Positions 44,854 through 52,830 of a stretch of 64,000 nt of DNA are shown in pieces. Both the position numbers and the translations under genes were made by a program. The stretch's first letter is position 1. Each line of letters opens with the position of its first letter. Source of the DNA: Klebsiella pneumoniae (lineage in GTDB: Bacteria; Myxococcota_A; UBA796; GCA-2862545); assembly GCA_945861065.1 (NCBI GenBank), contig CAMASI010000003.1, positions 1 through 64,000 on the forward strand. Direction: 5' to 3'. Below the pieces are notes generated by a model. That model saw only the letters and a list, made by a program, of their open reading frames with translations, did not search any database and was not told where the DNA came from.

Positions 44854-45801
44854 CTAAGAAGGTGACAAGGCGTCAGGCCAGCGGTGACCGTCCCACAGCC
44901 TCGGGATGGGCGGCCGCTGGAGTTGGCCGGGTGCACAGACCCGGGATGCGCCGGGCCAGGCACGAACCGTAGAATCGTCGGTTGCGACGGACGACAACCA
45001 CGGTGCCCACGCCGCTAGCGCCCGGTTCGCAGCCACTGGGCTGTCGACTTGGACCAGCAGGGGCGCCCGGGGCAGTGCCGCTGGATCGATGTGGGACACC
45101 GGCAGCCGATGAACAGACCCCCCCGCACCCTTGCGCGCCTCGCCGAGCAAACGAGCGAGGGCACTGCGGGCTCGGATGGCTGCCCCTTCGGCAGGCGTCA
45201 CCTGACCTACGGGCCAAGCCCGTTGCGCTGCAGCGAGCACGTCCGAGAGCCTTTCTACGCCATCGGACCGCGGCGTGAACACGACCGACGGCGAGAGGCA
45301 GCCCCGTCCGTCGTGGAGTGCGACGTCTTCTGCCAGCCGGGTCCAATCGTCGCCGACCATCCAGGCGATAGAGAACTTGTGCCCGAATCCGAGCACGGGT
45401 TTGTTTGGATACGATTTCCGAATCTCGGCGACGGTTTCGTCGCTCCCCATGACGACGACGGTATCAGCGTCGTCAGCGGCGTTCCGCCGATCGGTCGCGG
45501 CAATTCGACCCTGTGGATCTGCGGCTGCCACCGCTTCAGCAACACCGGGCTGGCCAGCCGGGGTTTTCCACACCGCGGTGCCCCCGAGCGCCAACGTCGC
45601 CGCTACGACCTCGATGGGGGCTGTGAACACGGTCCCAGCAGCGACGATGACGACCCGTCCTGGATTGTTGCCCCGGAATGCAGACAACGCGGGAAGGGGC
45701 TGGAGCGCAGCCGCCCACGCGGCCCGCGCGCCTTGCGGCGACAACCAGGGGACGTGCGGACAAGGGTCAACCGCTGCGAGATTGAGCAGCCAGTCATTCA
45801 T
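44854..45801 (-). CDS. LuxC-like acyl-CoA/acyl-protein reductase
   Basis: The 315-residue protein matches the acyl-CoA reductase (LuxC) family: an aldehyde-dehydrogenase-like NAD-binding part (GNNPGRVVIVAAGTVFTAPI, LALGGTAVWKTP), then VVVMGSDETVAEIRKS, GFGHKFSIAWM and AEDVALHDGRGCLSPSVVFT. Cys168 is in the position of the acyl-carrying catalytic cysteine. LuxC takes the acyl group from LuxE and reduces it with NADPH to a fatty aldehyde. It is shorter than Vibrio LuxC (about 480 residues), mainly at the N-terminus. It overlaps the LuxE-like gene by 8 bases and is the last gene of a four-gene operon. No luciferase genes are nearby. Confidence 0.82.
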   Translation of the reverse strand: MNDWLLNLAAVDPCPHVPWLSPQGARAAWAAALQPLPALSAFRGNNPGRVVIVAAGTVFTAPIEVVAATLALGGTAVWKTPAGQPGVAEAVAAADPQGRIAATDRRNAADDADTVVVMGSDETVAEIRKSYPNKPVLGFGHKFSIAWMVGDDWTRLAEDVALHDGRGCLSPSVVFTPRSDGVERLSDVLAAAQRAWPVGQVTPAEGAAIRARSALARLLGEARKGAGGSVHRLPVSHIDPAALPRAPLLVQVDSPVAANRALAAWAPWLSSVATDDSTVRAWPGASRVCAPGQLQRPPIPRLWDGHRWPDALSPS

Positions 45802-46777
45802 GCCGTTCTTCGACGCGGAGGCTGCACCCGCGGGGCTCTGCGCCGGTCAATCTGCCGTGTAGGACGACTGTGTGGGGGTCCGGAACCGTACCGACGTCCA
45901 TCGTCTCGATGGCAACGCTGCCGTCGAGGTTGCACAGGTCGGTGAAACCCAGTTGCCCGGGTTCCCCAGGCAAGGACGGTTCCCCGGTCCATGGGTCTCG
46001 GGCTTGAACCCGCAACCACGGAGGCAGGCGGTACGGTCCAGTCTCGTCAGCCCACGCCTCGCTGGAAAGCTCGGTCATCCCATACTCGCGCACGATTCGT
46101 TGTGGCCCGAGCACGCCCTGTGCCTCCCGAAGCAGTTGGGCCTGGTCGAGGTCGCGGCGGCGACCCTTGAAGCCGCCGGTGACCATCAACAAAGAGCCCG
46201 CCGGCAAGCGAGGCGGGTCTGCGTCGAGCCAGTCGGCAAGGGCGAAGGCGGTGGTGGCGACGAACACCGGTCCGTGCGCGACGGAAAGACGGTGTTCGAT
46301 GGCGTCGACGTCTACGCGGCCGTCTACGAGATGCCAGGTGACGTTCGGCAAGAGAATGGACACGAGGTGCGACAGGCTGCTGTCCGGCGCGGCGGTGGGG
46401 GAGGGCAACAAGGCGACACCGGTCGGCGGCCACGTGGACAGGCAGCTTTTGGCCCAAGCGCGCGCACCGAGGTCGGCGAGCCGAGTGGATCGCAGCCGGT
46501 GCACGCCGCGCCGCCCCGTCGAGGTACCTGAGGTCCGGAAAGCGATGGGTCCTGCCACCGTGCCGACCTCCAGGTCGCGGAACAAAGACACTGGGATGGC
46601 TGGGATGTCTGTCCATTTGACGGGTTCCGTGTCGGTGAGCCCGCGCCGGACCTTGCACCGCTGAACCTGGTAGCCGTGGATTGTCAGGGCGAGCGCCTCG
46701 AAGTCGTCGGGCCCCCCCGCGACGAACTTGCCGATTCGTTTTGCGAGCGCGGCCGCTTCGCCCGTCCATGGCCTCAT
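45794..46777 (-). CDS. LuxE-like acyl-protein synthetase
   Basis: With the ATG at 46777, which overlaps the upstream stop as ATGA, the product is 327 residues. It has the LuxE family features: adenylation-type IAFRTSGTSTGRRGVHRL, FVATTAFALADWLDADP, SLLMVTGGFKGRRRDLD, IVREYGMTELSSEAWAD, and a cysteine ten residues from the C-terminus (PRGCSLRVEE). This position corresponds to the cysteine that accepts the acyl group in LuxE. LuxE activates fatty acid with ATP and passes the acyl group to LuxC, so this and the following gene form an acid-to-aldehyde pair. The same frame is open upstream but overlaps the aminotransferase. Confidence 0.85.
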   Translation of the reverse strand: MRPWTGEAAALAKRIGKFVAGGPDDFEALALTIHGYQVQRCKVRRGLTDTEPVKWTDIPAIPVSLFRDLEVGTVAGPIAFRTSGTSTGRRGVHRLRSTRLADLGARAWAKSCLSTWPPTGVALLPSPTAAPDSSLSHLVSILLPNVTWHLVDGRVDVDAIEHRLSVAHGPVFVATTAFALADWLDADPPRLPAGSLLMVTGGFKGRRRDLDQAQLLREAQGVLGPQRIVREYGMTELSSEAWADETGPYRLPPWLRVQARDPWTGEPSLPGEPGQLGFTDLCNLDGSVAIETMDVGTVPDPHTVVLHGRLTGAEPRGCSLRVEERHE

Positions 46778-48033
46778 GCGGCCTCCGAGAGCGCCGACAC
46801 GAACGCGCTGAGTTGGGCGTCCGTGACGCACACCGGTGGCATCAGGCCCACGGCGTCGGCTCCGGCGGGCAGCGCCAGGAAACCGCGTTCGAGCAGGCGC
46901 CGACAGGTCGCCAGCGGTGCGGGAACCGTTGCCGCACGCATCAGGCCGCGTCCGCGAATGGCGAACCCTGCGGCGGAAAGTTTCGAGGTCAGCGCCGCGC
47001 CGCGTTCTTGGGCAAGGGCTGCAAGGCCGCCGGCCACGCGGCGCAACACGACCCTCGCGGTGGCGCAGCCGATGGGGTGACCCAAGAAGGTTTGGGTGAG
47101 AAGCGCTTCTCCGGCGGAGGCTCCCCACGACGCCATCACGTCTGGCCGGCCGACGCAGGCAGAAATTGGGTAGCCCCCACCCAGCGCCTTACCCGTACAC
47201 AACAGGTCTGCAACGACTCCCTCGGCGACCGAGGCCCAGGTCGCTCCGGTGCGGCCGAGGCCCGTCTGCACCTCGTCTACGCAAAGCAGCGCGCCCGCTC
47301 GGTGGGCCTCCTCGTGGAGCAGCACGAGCCAGCCGGGCGCGGGTTCCACGAAACCACCGCGGCCAAGGATGGGCTCGACGAGCACCATGCCCACGTCGCC
47401 ACGGTCCAGCACCTGCCGGAGTGCGGCTCGATCCACGTTCCACGGCAGGTGGTTCACCTTGGGGTGAAGCACTGGGGCAAAGGCCGAGGTGAACGCGGGT
47501 TGGTAGGCCTGCAGGCCTGCGACGCCCAACGCGAGCCCATGGTAGGCGCCGGCGAATGCAAGAACGCCCACCCGGCCGGTCGCGAGCATGGCGGTCCTGA
47601 CGGCGGCGTCGACCGAATCAGAGCCGGACAGGCCTAGGATTGCGACGGAGAGCCCGGGAGGCGCCGCTCCCGCAAGTGCCTCCAGCAGCTCGATGCGGGT
47701 GACGTCGGAGAATGCGTCGCCCATGGCGTGAACAAGGCGGTGGGCCTGATTGTGGGCGGCCGCGACAACCTCAGGGTCTCGATGCCCGACAAGCGCCACG
47801 CCGAAGCCGCTGGTGAAGTCGACGAACACGTTGTTGTCGGCGTCGCGGACGTTCGCGCCAACGGCTTCGTCCCACACGATGGGATCGACGCGGGCAAGTC
47901 CCAGCTCGCTTGCTCGCCTGGCGCGCCGATGGGTGACTGCGGGACATTCGTGCTGAGCGAGAACGTCCACCAGCCGCTCCGACCTCGGTCCGGGAATCGC
48001 GGTGACGATTCTCGGAAGGTCGGCGCCGGTCAT
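46774..48033 (-). CDS. Class III PLP-dependent aminotransferase
   Basis: The 419-residue protein has the class III (acetylornithine/omega-aminotransferase) layout: VFVDFTSGFGVALVGHRDPE, the SGSDSVDAAVRTAML helix, FAGAYHGLALG, LCVDEVQTGLGRTG with the PLP-ring Asp253, and LLCTGKALGGGYPIS with the Schiff-base Lys282. Members transfer an amino group to an aldehyde or keto acid. The start at 48033 overlaps the mpl stop (ATGA) and its stop overlaps the LuxE-like start (ATGA). Placement next to an aldehyde-forming pair suggests that the amino acceptor could be a fatty aldehyde, giving a long-chain amine; this is inference. Confidence 0.88.
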   Translation of the reverse strand: MTGADLPRIVTAIPGPRSERLVDVLAQHECPAVTHRRARRASELGLARVDPIVWDEAVGANVRDADNNVFVDFTSGFGVALVGHRDPEVVAAAHNQAHRLVHAMGDAFSDVTRIELLEALAGAAPPGLSVAILGLSGSDSVDAAVRTAMLATGRVGVLAFAGAYHGLALGVAGLQAYQPAFTSAFAPVLHPKVNHLPWNVDRAALRQVLDRGDVGMVLVEPILGRGGFVEPAPGWLVLLHEEAHRAGALLCVDEVQTGLGRTGATWASVAEGVVADLLCTGKALGGGYPISACVGRPDVMASWGASAGEALLTQTFLGHPIGCATARVVLRRVAGGLAALAQERGAALTSKLSAAGFAIRGRGLMRAATVPAPLATCRRLLERGFLALPAGADAVGLMPPVCVTDAQLSAFVSALSEAA

Positions 48034-49463
48034 GCGAATCGCTCGGTGAGCAGGCCGTTGAGGCGACCGTGCAGGCCCCCGAAGCCGCCGTTGGAGAAGA
48101 TGGCGACGACGTCTTTTGGATGAGCGCGGGCCGCCACCGTCGCGGCAATCTGCTCCGCGTCGTCGAGGCACAACGCGTCGATTCCGCGGTCTGCGAGGTC
48201 GCGGACGAGTTGGTCCGACGAAAAACGCTCGGCTTGGGGGATTGACCCCTGGTCGAAGGGGCGGGCGATGACGACGAGGTCGGCGCCGTCGAACGACGAA
48301 CCGTACGCCTCCTGGAAGATGTTGCGCCGGCTGGTCGCCGATCGAGGCTCCCAGATGCACCACAAGCGGCGTTTGCCGAACCGCTCGCGCAGCGCCTCCA
48401 AGGTCACGCGAACTGCGGTGGGGTGGTGGGCGAAATCGTCTACGAGTGTGACCGCACCGGGCTCGGCGTACACTTCCTGGCGGCGTTTGATGCCCTCGAA
48501 GGAGGCGAAGGCTGCCGGTAGCTGGTCGGCGCGGACTCCGTTGTGCATCACGGCGGCTGCGGCGGCGACCTGGTTGTACAGGTTGTGCTGGCCGGTCAGG
48601 CAGGAGTCGCAGGTGGCAATGGGCTCGCCGTCGCGGAGCAGCGTGAATGTGGCGGTGCCGGTGCTCGGATCGACGTGATCGAGGCGACCATCGAGGGGCT
48701 GGCCGGGCCCGTAGAACCACACGGGGCAAGGTGCATCGTCCACGACCCTGCGGGCGCCAGGGTCGTCGCCCCGAACGATGAGCAGGCCGTCGGATGGCAT
48801 GGTCGCGACGAGGCGACGGAAACTGTGTTCGTAGGCTTCCAGGTCCGGGTAGATGTCGGCGTGGTCGAACTCGACGGAGGTGATGATGGCGGTCTTTGCT
48901 CGATAGTGTAGGAACTTGGGGCCTTTGTCGAAGAAGGCGGTGTCGTACTCGTCGCCTTCGATCGCGAACACGTCGCCCCCACCTCGCCGGGCTGCGTGGG
49001 CGAAATTGCGCGCCACGCCGCCGATGAGGAAGCCGGGGTTGCGGCCGGAAGCCTCCAACAACCACGCCACGAGCGCAGTCGTCGTGGTCTTCCCGTGCGT
49101 CCCGGCCACCACGATGCTGTGGGCGTCCTCCAGGAAGAGCGCGCCAAGCGCTTCGGGGAAGGAGCAGTAGTTGAGGTCGGAGGCGAGCAACGCCTCGGCC
49201 TCGGCGTAGACCCTTCGAATCACGTTGCCGACGATGACGAGGTCGGGCCGGTGCGCGAGGTTCTCTGCGACGTAACCCTCCATGACCCTAATCCCGAGCC
49301 CGGCGAGCACGTCCGACATCGGCGGGTACACGGCCTTGTCGCTTCCGGTCACGACGAAGCCGCCCTCCACCAGCATCCCGGCGAGGGCGGCCATTGCCGT
49401 GCCTCCGATTCCCATGATGTGGACGGAGCGCACGGTGTTTGGGGGCTGGGTCAGATGGGGCAT
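48030..49463 (-). CDS. mpl: Mpl, UDP-MurNAc:tripeptide ligase
   Basis: The 477-residue protein is a Mur ligase of the Mpl type. It opens with VRSVHIMGIGGTAMAALAGM, has the ATP loop VVAGTHGKTTTTALVAW (121-128), IEGDEYDTAFFDKGPKFLHY, which is characteristic of Mpl rather than MurC, ITSVEFDHADIYPD, a HNLYNQVAAAAA segment and VDDFAHHPTAVR. Mpl joins recycled L-Ala-D-Glu-meso-Dap to UDP-MurNAc in the cytoplasm. It is the first gene of an operon with an aminotransferase and LuxE/LuxC-like genes. The presence of mpl implies meso-Dap peptidoglycan and cell-wall recycling. Confidence 0.95.
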   Translation of the reverse strand: MPHLTQPPNTVRSVHIMGIGGTAMAALAGMLVEGGFVVTGSDKAVYPPMSDVLAGLGIRVMEGYVAENLAHRPDLVIVGNVIRRVYAEAEALLASDLNYCSFPEALGALFLEDAHSIVVAGTHGKTTTTALVAWLLEASGRNPGFLIGGVARNFAHAARRGGGDVFAIEGDEYDTAFFDKGPKFLHYRAKTAIITSVEFDHADIYPDLEAYEHSFRRLVATMPSDGLLIVRGDDPGARRVVDDAPCPVWFYGPGQPLDGRLDHVDPSTGTATFTLLRDGEPIATCDSCLTGQHNLYNQVAAAAAVMHNGVRADQLPAAFASFEGIKRRQEVYAEPGAVTLVDDFAHHPTAVRVTLEALRERFGKRRLWCIWEPRSATSRRNIFQEAYGSSFDGADLVVIARPFDQGSIPQAERFSSDQLVRDLADRGIDALCLDDAEQIAATVAARAHPKDVVAIFSNGGFGGLHGRLNGLLTERFA

Positions 49464-49509
49464 TGAGGCCTTGTTCGGGGCGTCAAGTCCTATCCGATTC
49501 GGCGCGTAC

Positions 49510-51549
49510 CTACTCGCTGAGGATGACGGACCAAGCCTTGTCGTACTGGCTGGTGGTCAATGGGCCGGTGCCGTCATGCATGAACGTGGTGGTCGGATTG
49601 CGATCCCCGTCCAGCCACGCCAAGCCGTCTACGACTTCGCCGAAGGCGCCGGTGAGCATGAACTCGCCCGTGCCGTGGCCGTACACACCCTTGATGCGGG
49701 TCTCTTCTTCGAGTGACGTGTCGGCGCGGTGGCAGGTTTCGCAGCCGTACGCAGCCTTGGTGGTGGTGTGTTGGAAGAACGGCGTGAACCCGATATTGGC
49801 GACCAGACCGACGTTTCCGTCGCGGAACTCACCGTAGGTCTTCGTGGTGCCGTCGGCCAACGGTACGACCCCTCCCATCATGAGCTCGCCGTCAGCGACG
49901 CCGAACTGGTCGCCCCCGATGACGGTCATCTGGAGTTGCTGCGAGGCGTGCATGGTCTGAACGCGACCGTCCTGGCCTTTACCCAGCATGACTTGGCTGA
50001 GGCTGTACGAGGTGCGCGAGCCCTTGGTGATGCCGAAGGTCGAGGTGCCGGTCTGGTAGTCGACCTGCTTGAGGCGGAAGTCCACCGACACGTGGCAGCC
50101 AATGCAGGTCTGTTGGTACGAACTGTGGCAGGTGTCGCAGGTCATGCTGTCGGCGTGTGACCAGTCGTTTAAGTCCGGTGCCATGGCCTCGACCATCGCG
50201 TGGTTGGTGCCTTCGGCCAGCTTCTCGGCGGCCTGAGGAACGATGTGTTTGAGCCCGTCGACTTGGCCCATCAGGTAGATGTCGCCGTTCTCGTCGGTCT
50301 TGAGTTGCGGCAGGCGGCGACCCTTGTGGGACGTGAACGTGCCGTCGGCGTTGGGCGTGGCGGGGTTGCGCACGTCGCCGTGGCAGTCCTCGCAGCGGAT
50401 TCCGACCTGTTGTTTGCTGGTCGTGAAGATTTGGCCCGTGCCGTGAACGTCGCCGTCTACGTGACAGTCGGCGCACACCATACCGGCCGAGTAATGCAGG
50501 TCCGGAGGCGTCTCGTCGTAGTCATTCGTCGTGTCTTCGTCGGTGATGTAGAAACCGGGAGCGCGGCCGTTGAGCGTCTCGTTGATCTTTTCGGCGTACG
50601 GGGGGGTACTCGAGAAGCCGCCTTCGCGGATGCCGCGGTAAAGCAGGCCGATGCGGCCGCCCTGGTAGTGGCAGGTGGCGCATTGTTCGACGGGAATGGC
50701 AGTCGTGAGCTCGTGGCGACGCATGTGCGTGGGGCTGCCCTGCGCGATGGTGGGGTCGCCACCTTTGTAGATGCCGTCGGTGTCGTAGATCATGTGGCAG
50801 GCGGAACAGCCGCTCGACCGGTACAGGCCCGGCGAGTCGTTGCGCGGGTAGCCGGCCTGATGGCAGGTGTTGCAGTTCTTCGAAAGGTAGTGTTTGTACG
50901 CCAGCTCTTCGATGGCGTTCTTGTCGCCGGAGGTGAGCACCGCCGTCGTCTCAATGTCCGTGGGGGGCACGAGGGTTTCCATCTCGCACACGACGCCGAC
51001 TTGGGTGTCGTCGCACTCCGGGTTGATGGCGCCGTAGGATCCGTAGTGGGCGAGGTGATCATCCTGAATTCCGGCCAAGAACAACGATGGCATGTAGTGG
51101 CCAGCATTGGTCGTCATGACCGAGTACGGCATGTTCTTGGCCTGGTCGGCGTGGCAAACGCCGCAGGTCTCGGGAACCGACCGGATGTCACCTGGGTTCA
51201 CCCACCGGACCCAAGCGGGGTCGAGTTGGTCGAGCTGATCCGGGGCGAAATCCTTGATGAAGCCGACTGGCGAAGGTGGCAACGCCGTGCCGCGCACCTC
51301 TTCCCAGTTGGCAGGCACCGCGACGTGGGCGGTGGCCTTGTCGATAGCGGCGCCCTCGCCACCGTGGCAGAGCGTACACTCGTTCTCGGCAATGGCGGCG
51401 GTATTGTGCACCGGCTCGATGCCTTCATGGCAGGAGATACAACCCGGGTCGCCCGTTGCGGGATCCGTTGTCGTGGTGTTTGTGTCCGAATCCCCGTTAG
51501 GGCCGCAGGCCAGGAAGCCCAGCGCCAAGAAAGCGAAGCGCATGTTCAT
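49510..51549 (-). CDS. Multihaem cytochrome c lipoprotein with 11 CxxCH motifs
   Basis: The start at 51549 (MNMRFAFLALGFLACGPNG) gives 679 residues with a lipoprotein signal. Eleven CxxCH haem-binding sites can be counted: CISCH, CTLCH, CGVCH, CNTCH, CSACH, CATCH, CADCH, CEDCH, CDTCH, CIGCH and CETCH. Ten lie in the first two thirds and the last near residue 600. Several further histidines could be distal ligands. The protein is a candidate periplasmic or surface electron-transfer cytochrome; I cannot assign an enzyme family such as octahaem nitrite reductase. The ATG overlaps the stop of the preceding small lipoprotein gene. The longer frame upstream is Arg-rich and not coding. Confidence 0.9.
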   Translation of the reverse strand: MNMRFAFLALGFLACGPNGDSDTNTTTTDPATGDPGCISCHEGIEPVHNTAAIAENECTLCHGGEGAAIDKATAHVAVPANWEEVRGTALPPSPVGFIKDFAPDQLDQLDPAWVRWVNPGDIRSVPETCGVCHADQAKNMPYSVMTTNAGHYMPSLFLAGIQDDHLAHYGSYGAINPECDDTQVGVVCEMETLVPPTDIETTAVLTSGDKNAIEELAYKHYLSKNCNTCHQAGYPRNDSPGLYRSSGCSACHMIYDTDGIYKGGDPTIAQGSPTHMRRHELTTAIPVEQCATCHYQGGRIGLLYRGIREGGFSSTPPYAEKINETLNGRAPGFYITDEDTTNDYDETPPDLHYSAGMVCADCHVDGDVHGTGQIFTTSKQQVGIRCEDCHGDVRNPATPNADGTFTSHKGRRLPQLKTDENGDIYLMGQVDGLKHIVPQAAEKLAEGTNHAMVEAMAPDLNDWSHADSMTCDTCHSSYQQTCIGCHVSVDFRLKQVDYQTGTSTFGITKGSRTSYSLSQVMLGKGQDGRVQTMHASQQLQMTVIGGDQFGVADGELMMGGVVPLADGTTKTYGEFRDGNVGLVANIGFTPFFQHTTTKAAYGCETCHRADTSLEEETRIKGVYGHGTGEFMLTGAFGEVVDGLAWLDGDRNPTTTFMHDGTGPLTTSQYDKAWSVILSE

Positions 51550-52109
51550 TCTCCCACGATGAGCGTGACGGGATGGACCACCGACGCGGTGGCGCCGAGG
51601 GAATCGGTGATGGTGACAGAAAGGTCGGCGACTTGCCCGTTCATCAGGAGCAAATCGGAGTTGCCGAGAGACGACGCGAAGCCGATGACGATGCCGTACA
51701 CGACGCCCTGCGGACCGTCGGGGCCGTCTGACTTGCATTCGAGCGAAGCCACGGCGTCAAACGTCGCGGTGCTGTTTTCCACCGCGGCACTAACGCCGGT
51801 CACGCTGATGGAAACTTCCGGCAAACCGAGACCAGCTTGCAGGCCGCGGGTGCCGAGCAACACGCTCACGCCCTGGCCGCCTTGGGGCGCGGAGATGAGG
51901 TTCGCCTGGGCGCCTTCTTCGAGGAGGGCGAACGCACCCCCCACACCGCGACCGAGGAAGACTTCGGGAGTCACGCCGTTGGACTCGCAGTTGATGAGGT
52001 CGAGGGGCACGTCTGTGTCGGGCGTACCGGTATCCGCGGGAACGTCGGTGTCGCTGTCCTCCGCGGGTCCGCACGCATTCAACAAAAGGGCAAAACTCAT
52101 GAGTCGCAT
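51546..52109 (-). CDS. Small secreted lipoprotein upstream of the multihaem cytochrome
   Basis: With the start at 52109, GGAGG lies six bases upstream and the product is 187 residues: MRLMSFALLLNACGPAED, then an acidic Asp/Thr/Pro linker, then a beta-rich domain ending DLSVTITDSLGATASVVHPV TLIVGE. The tail resembles a cadherin/PKD-like strand pattern. There is no haem motif. The stop overlaps the cytochrome start as ATGA, so the two are co-translated and perhaps form a complex at the membrane. Confidence 0.75.
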   Translation of the reverse strand: MRLMSFALLLNACGPAEDSDTDVPADTGTPDTDVPLDLINCESNGVTPEVFLGRGVGGAFALLEEGAQANLISAPQGGQGVSVLLGTRGLQAGLGLPEVSISVTGVSAAVENSTATFDAVASLECKSDGPDGPQGVVYGIVIGFASSLGNSDLLLMNGQVADLSVTITDSLGATASVVHPVTLIVGE

Positions 52110-52200
52110 GTGAAACCTCCGCACGTGGCTATGTGGTGCTTGCACCCCTGAAGAGGGTTTCCAGGTAGAAGCCCGTAGGCAAAAGCCCGTAGGCAGGCGC

Positions 52201-52830
52201 TCAGCCCTGTGGCGACAGGATTCCGCGGCGGACGAGCAAGCGGACGAGGTCGGCAAGGCCGGCGAGGTGCAGCTTCTTGTAGATGGCTGCTCTGTGGACC
52301 TCAACGGTGCGCTGGCTGATTCCGAGGCGGTCCCCGACGTCTGCGTTGGTTCCGCCCTCAGCGAGTTGTTGAGCCACTTCCCGCTCCCGTGCCGTGAGTG
52401 TGGACCAGGGGTCTCTCACGACGTCACTGCCTCGCTGAACCCGAATGGCTGCTGGGATGGTTCGCATGCCCTGGTGCGCGGCCCGAACGGCTCGAACAAG
52501 CTCGCTTGGGGCAGCGTCTTTGGAGACCACCGCGGAGGCGCCGGTCGATAGCAATTCGACCCACAGTGCTTCGTCAGTGTGGAGGGTAAGGATGACGACG
52601 CCGGTGGCCGGACAGTCCGCCTGAACTCGGCGCGACACCTCGAGCCCGGAGAGTCCCGGCATCATGAGATCGAGCACGAGCACGTCAGGCATTTGGTCCT
52701 TGACGAGGGCGAGGGCATCGAGCCCATCCGCCGCCTCCCCGACGACGAGCATGTCCGACTGTCGTGACAGGGCAGTGACGACCCCCAGGCGAACGGTGGG
52801 ATGATCGTCGGCGACGGCGATTCGAATCAT
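52201..52830 (-). CDS. NarL/FixJ-type response regulator
   Basis: From the ATG at 52830 the 209-residue protein has a receiver domain (IRIAVADDHPTVRLGVV, phospho-acceptor Asp54 in VLVLDLMMPGLSG, SKDAAPSELV) and a C-terminal LuxR-type helix-turn-helix (LTAREREVAQQLAEGGTNAD, VGDRLGISQRTVEVHRAAIY). It should be phosphorylated by the HisKA_3 kinase encoded immediately upstream, with which it overlaps as ATGA. Possible targets include the lipoprotein-cytochrome pair that follows on the same strand after 91 bases. Confidence 0.93.
   Translation of the reverse strand: MIRIAVADDHPTVRLGVVTALSRQSDMLVVGEAADGLDALALVKDQMPDVLVLDLMMPGLSGLEVSRRVQADCPATGVVILTLHTDEALWVELLSTGASAVVSKDAAPSELVRAVRAAHQGMRTIPAAIRVQRGSDVVRDPWSTLTAREREVAQQLAEGGTNADVGDRLGISQRTVEVHRAAIYKKLHLAGLADLVRLLVRRGILSPQG

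Noticed and set aside
44854-46777. Bioluminescence (lux) operon
   Set aside because: Only LuxC- and LuxE-like genes are present; there are no luxA/luxB luciferase or luxD genes, and the partners are an aminotransferase and mpl.
50200-52113. 637-residue open frame antisense to the multihaem cytochrome
   Set aside because: It is a high-GC shadow frame; the opposite strand has 11 haem motifs, a lipobox and coupled starts, while this frame has no domain or plausible ribosome site.
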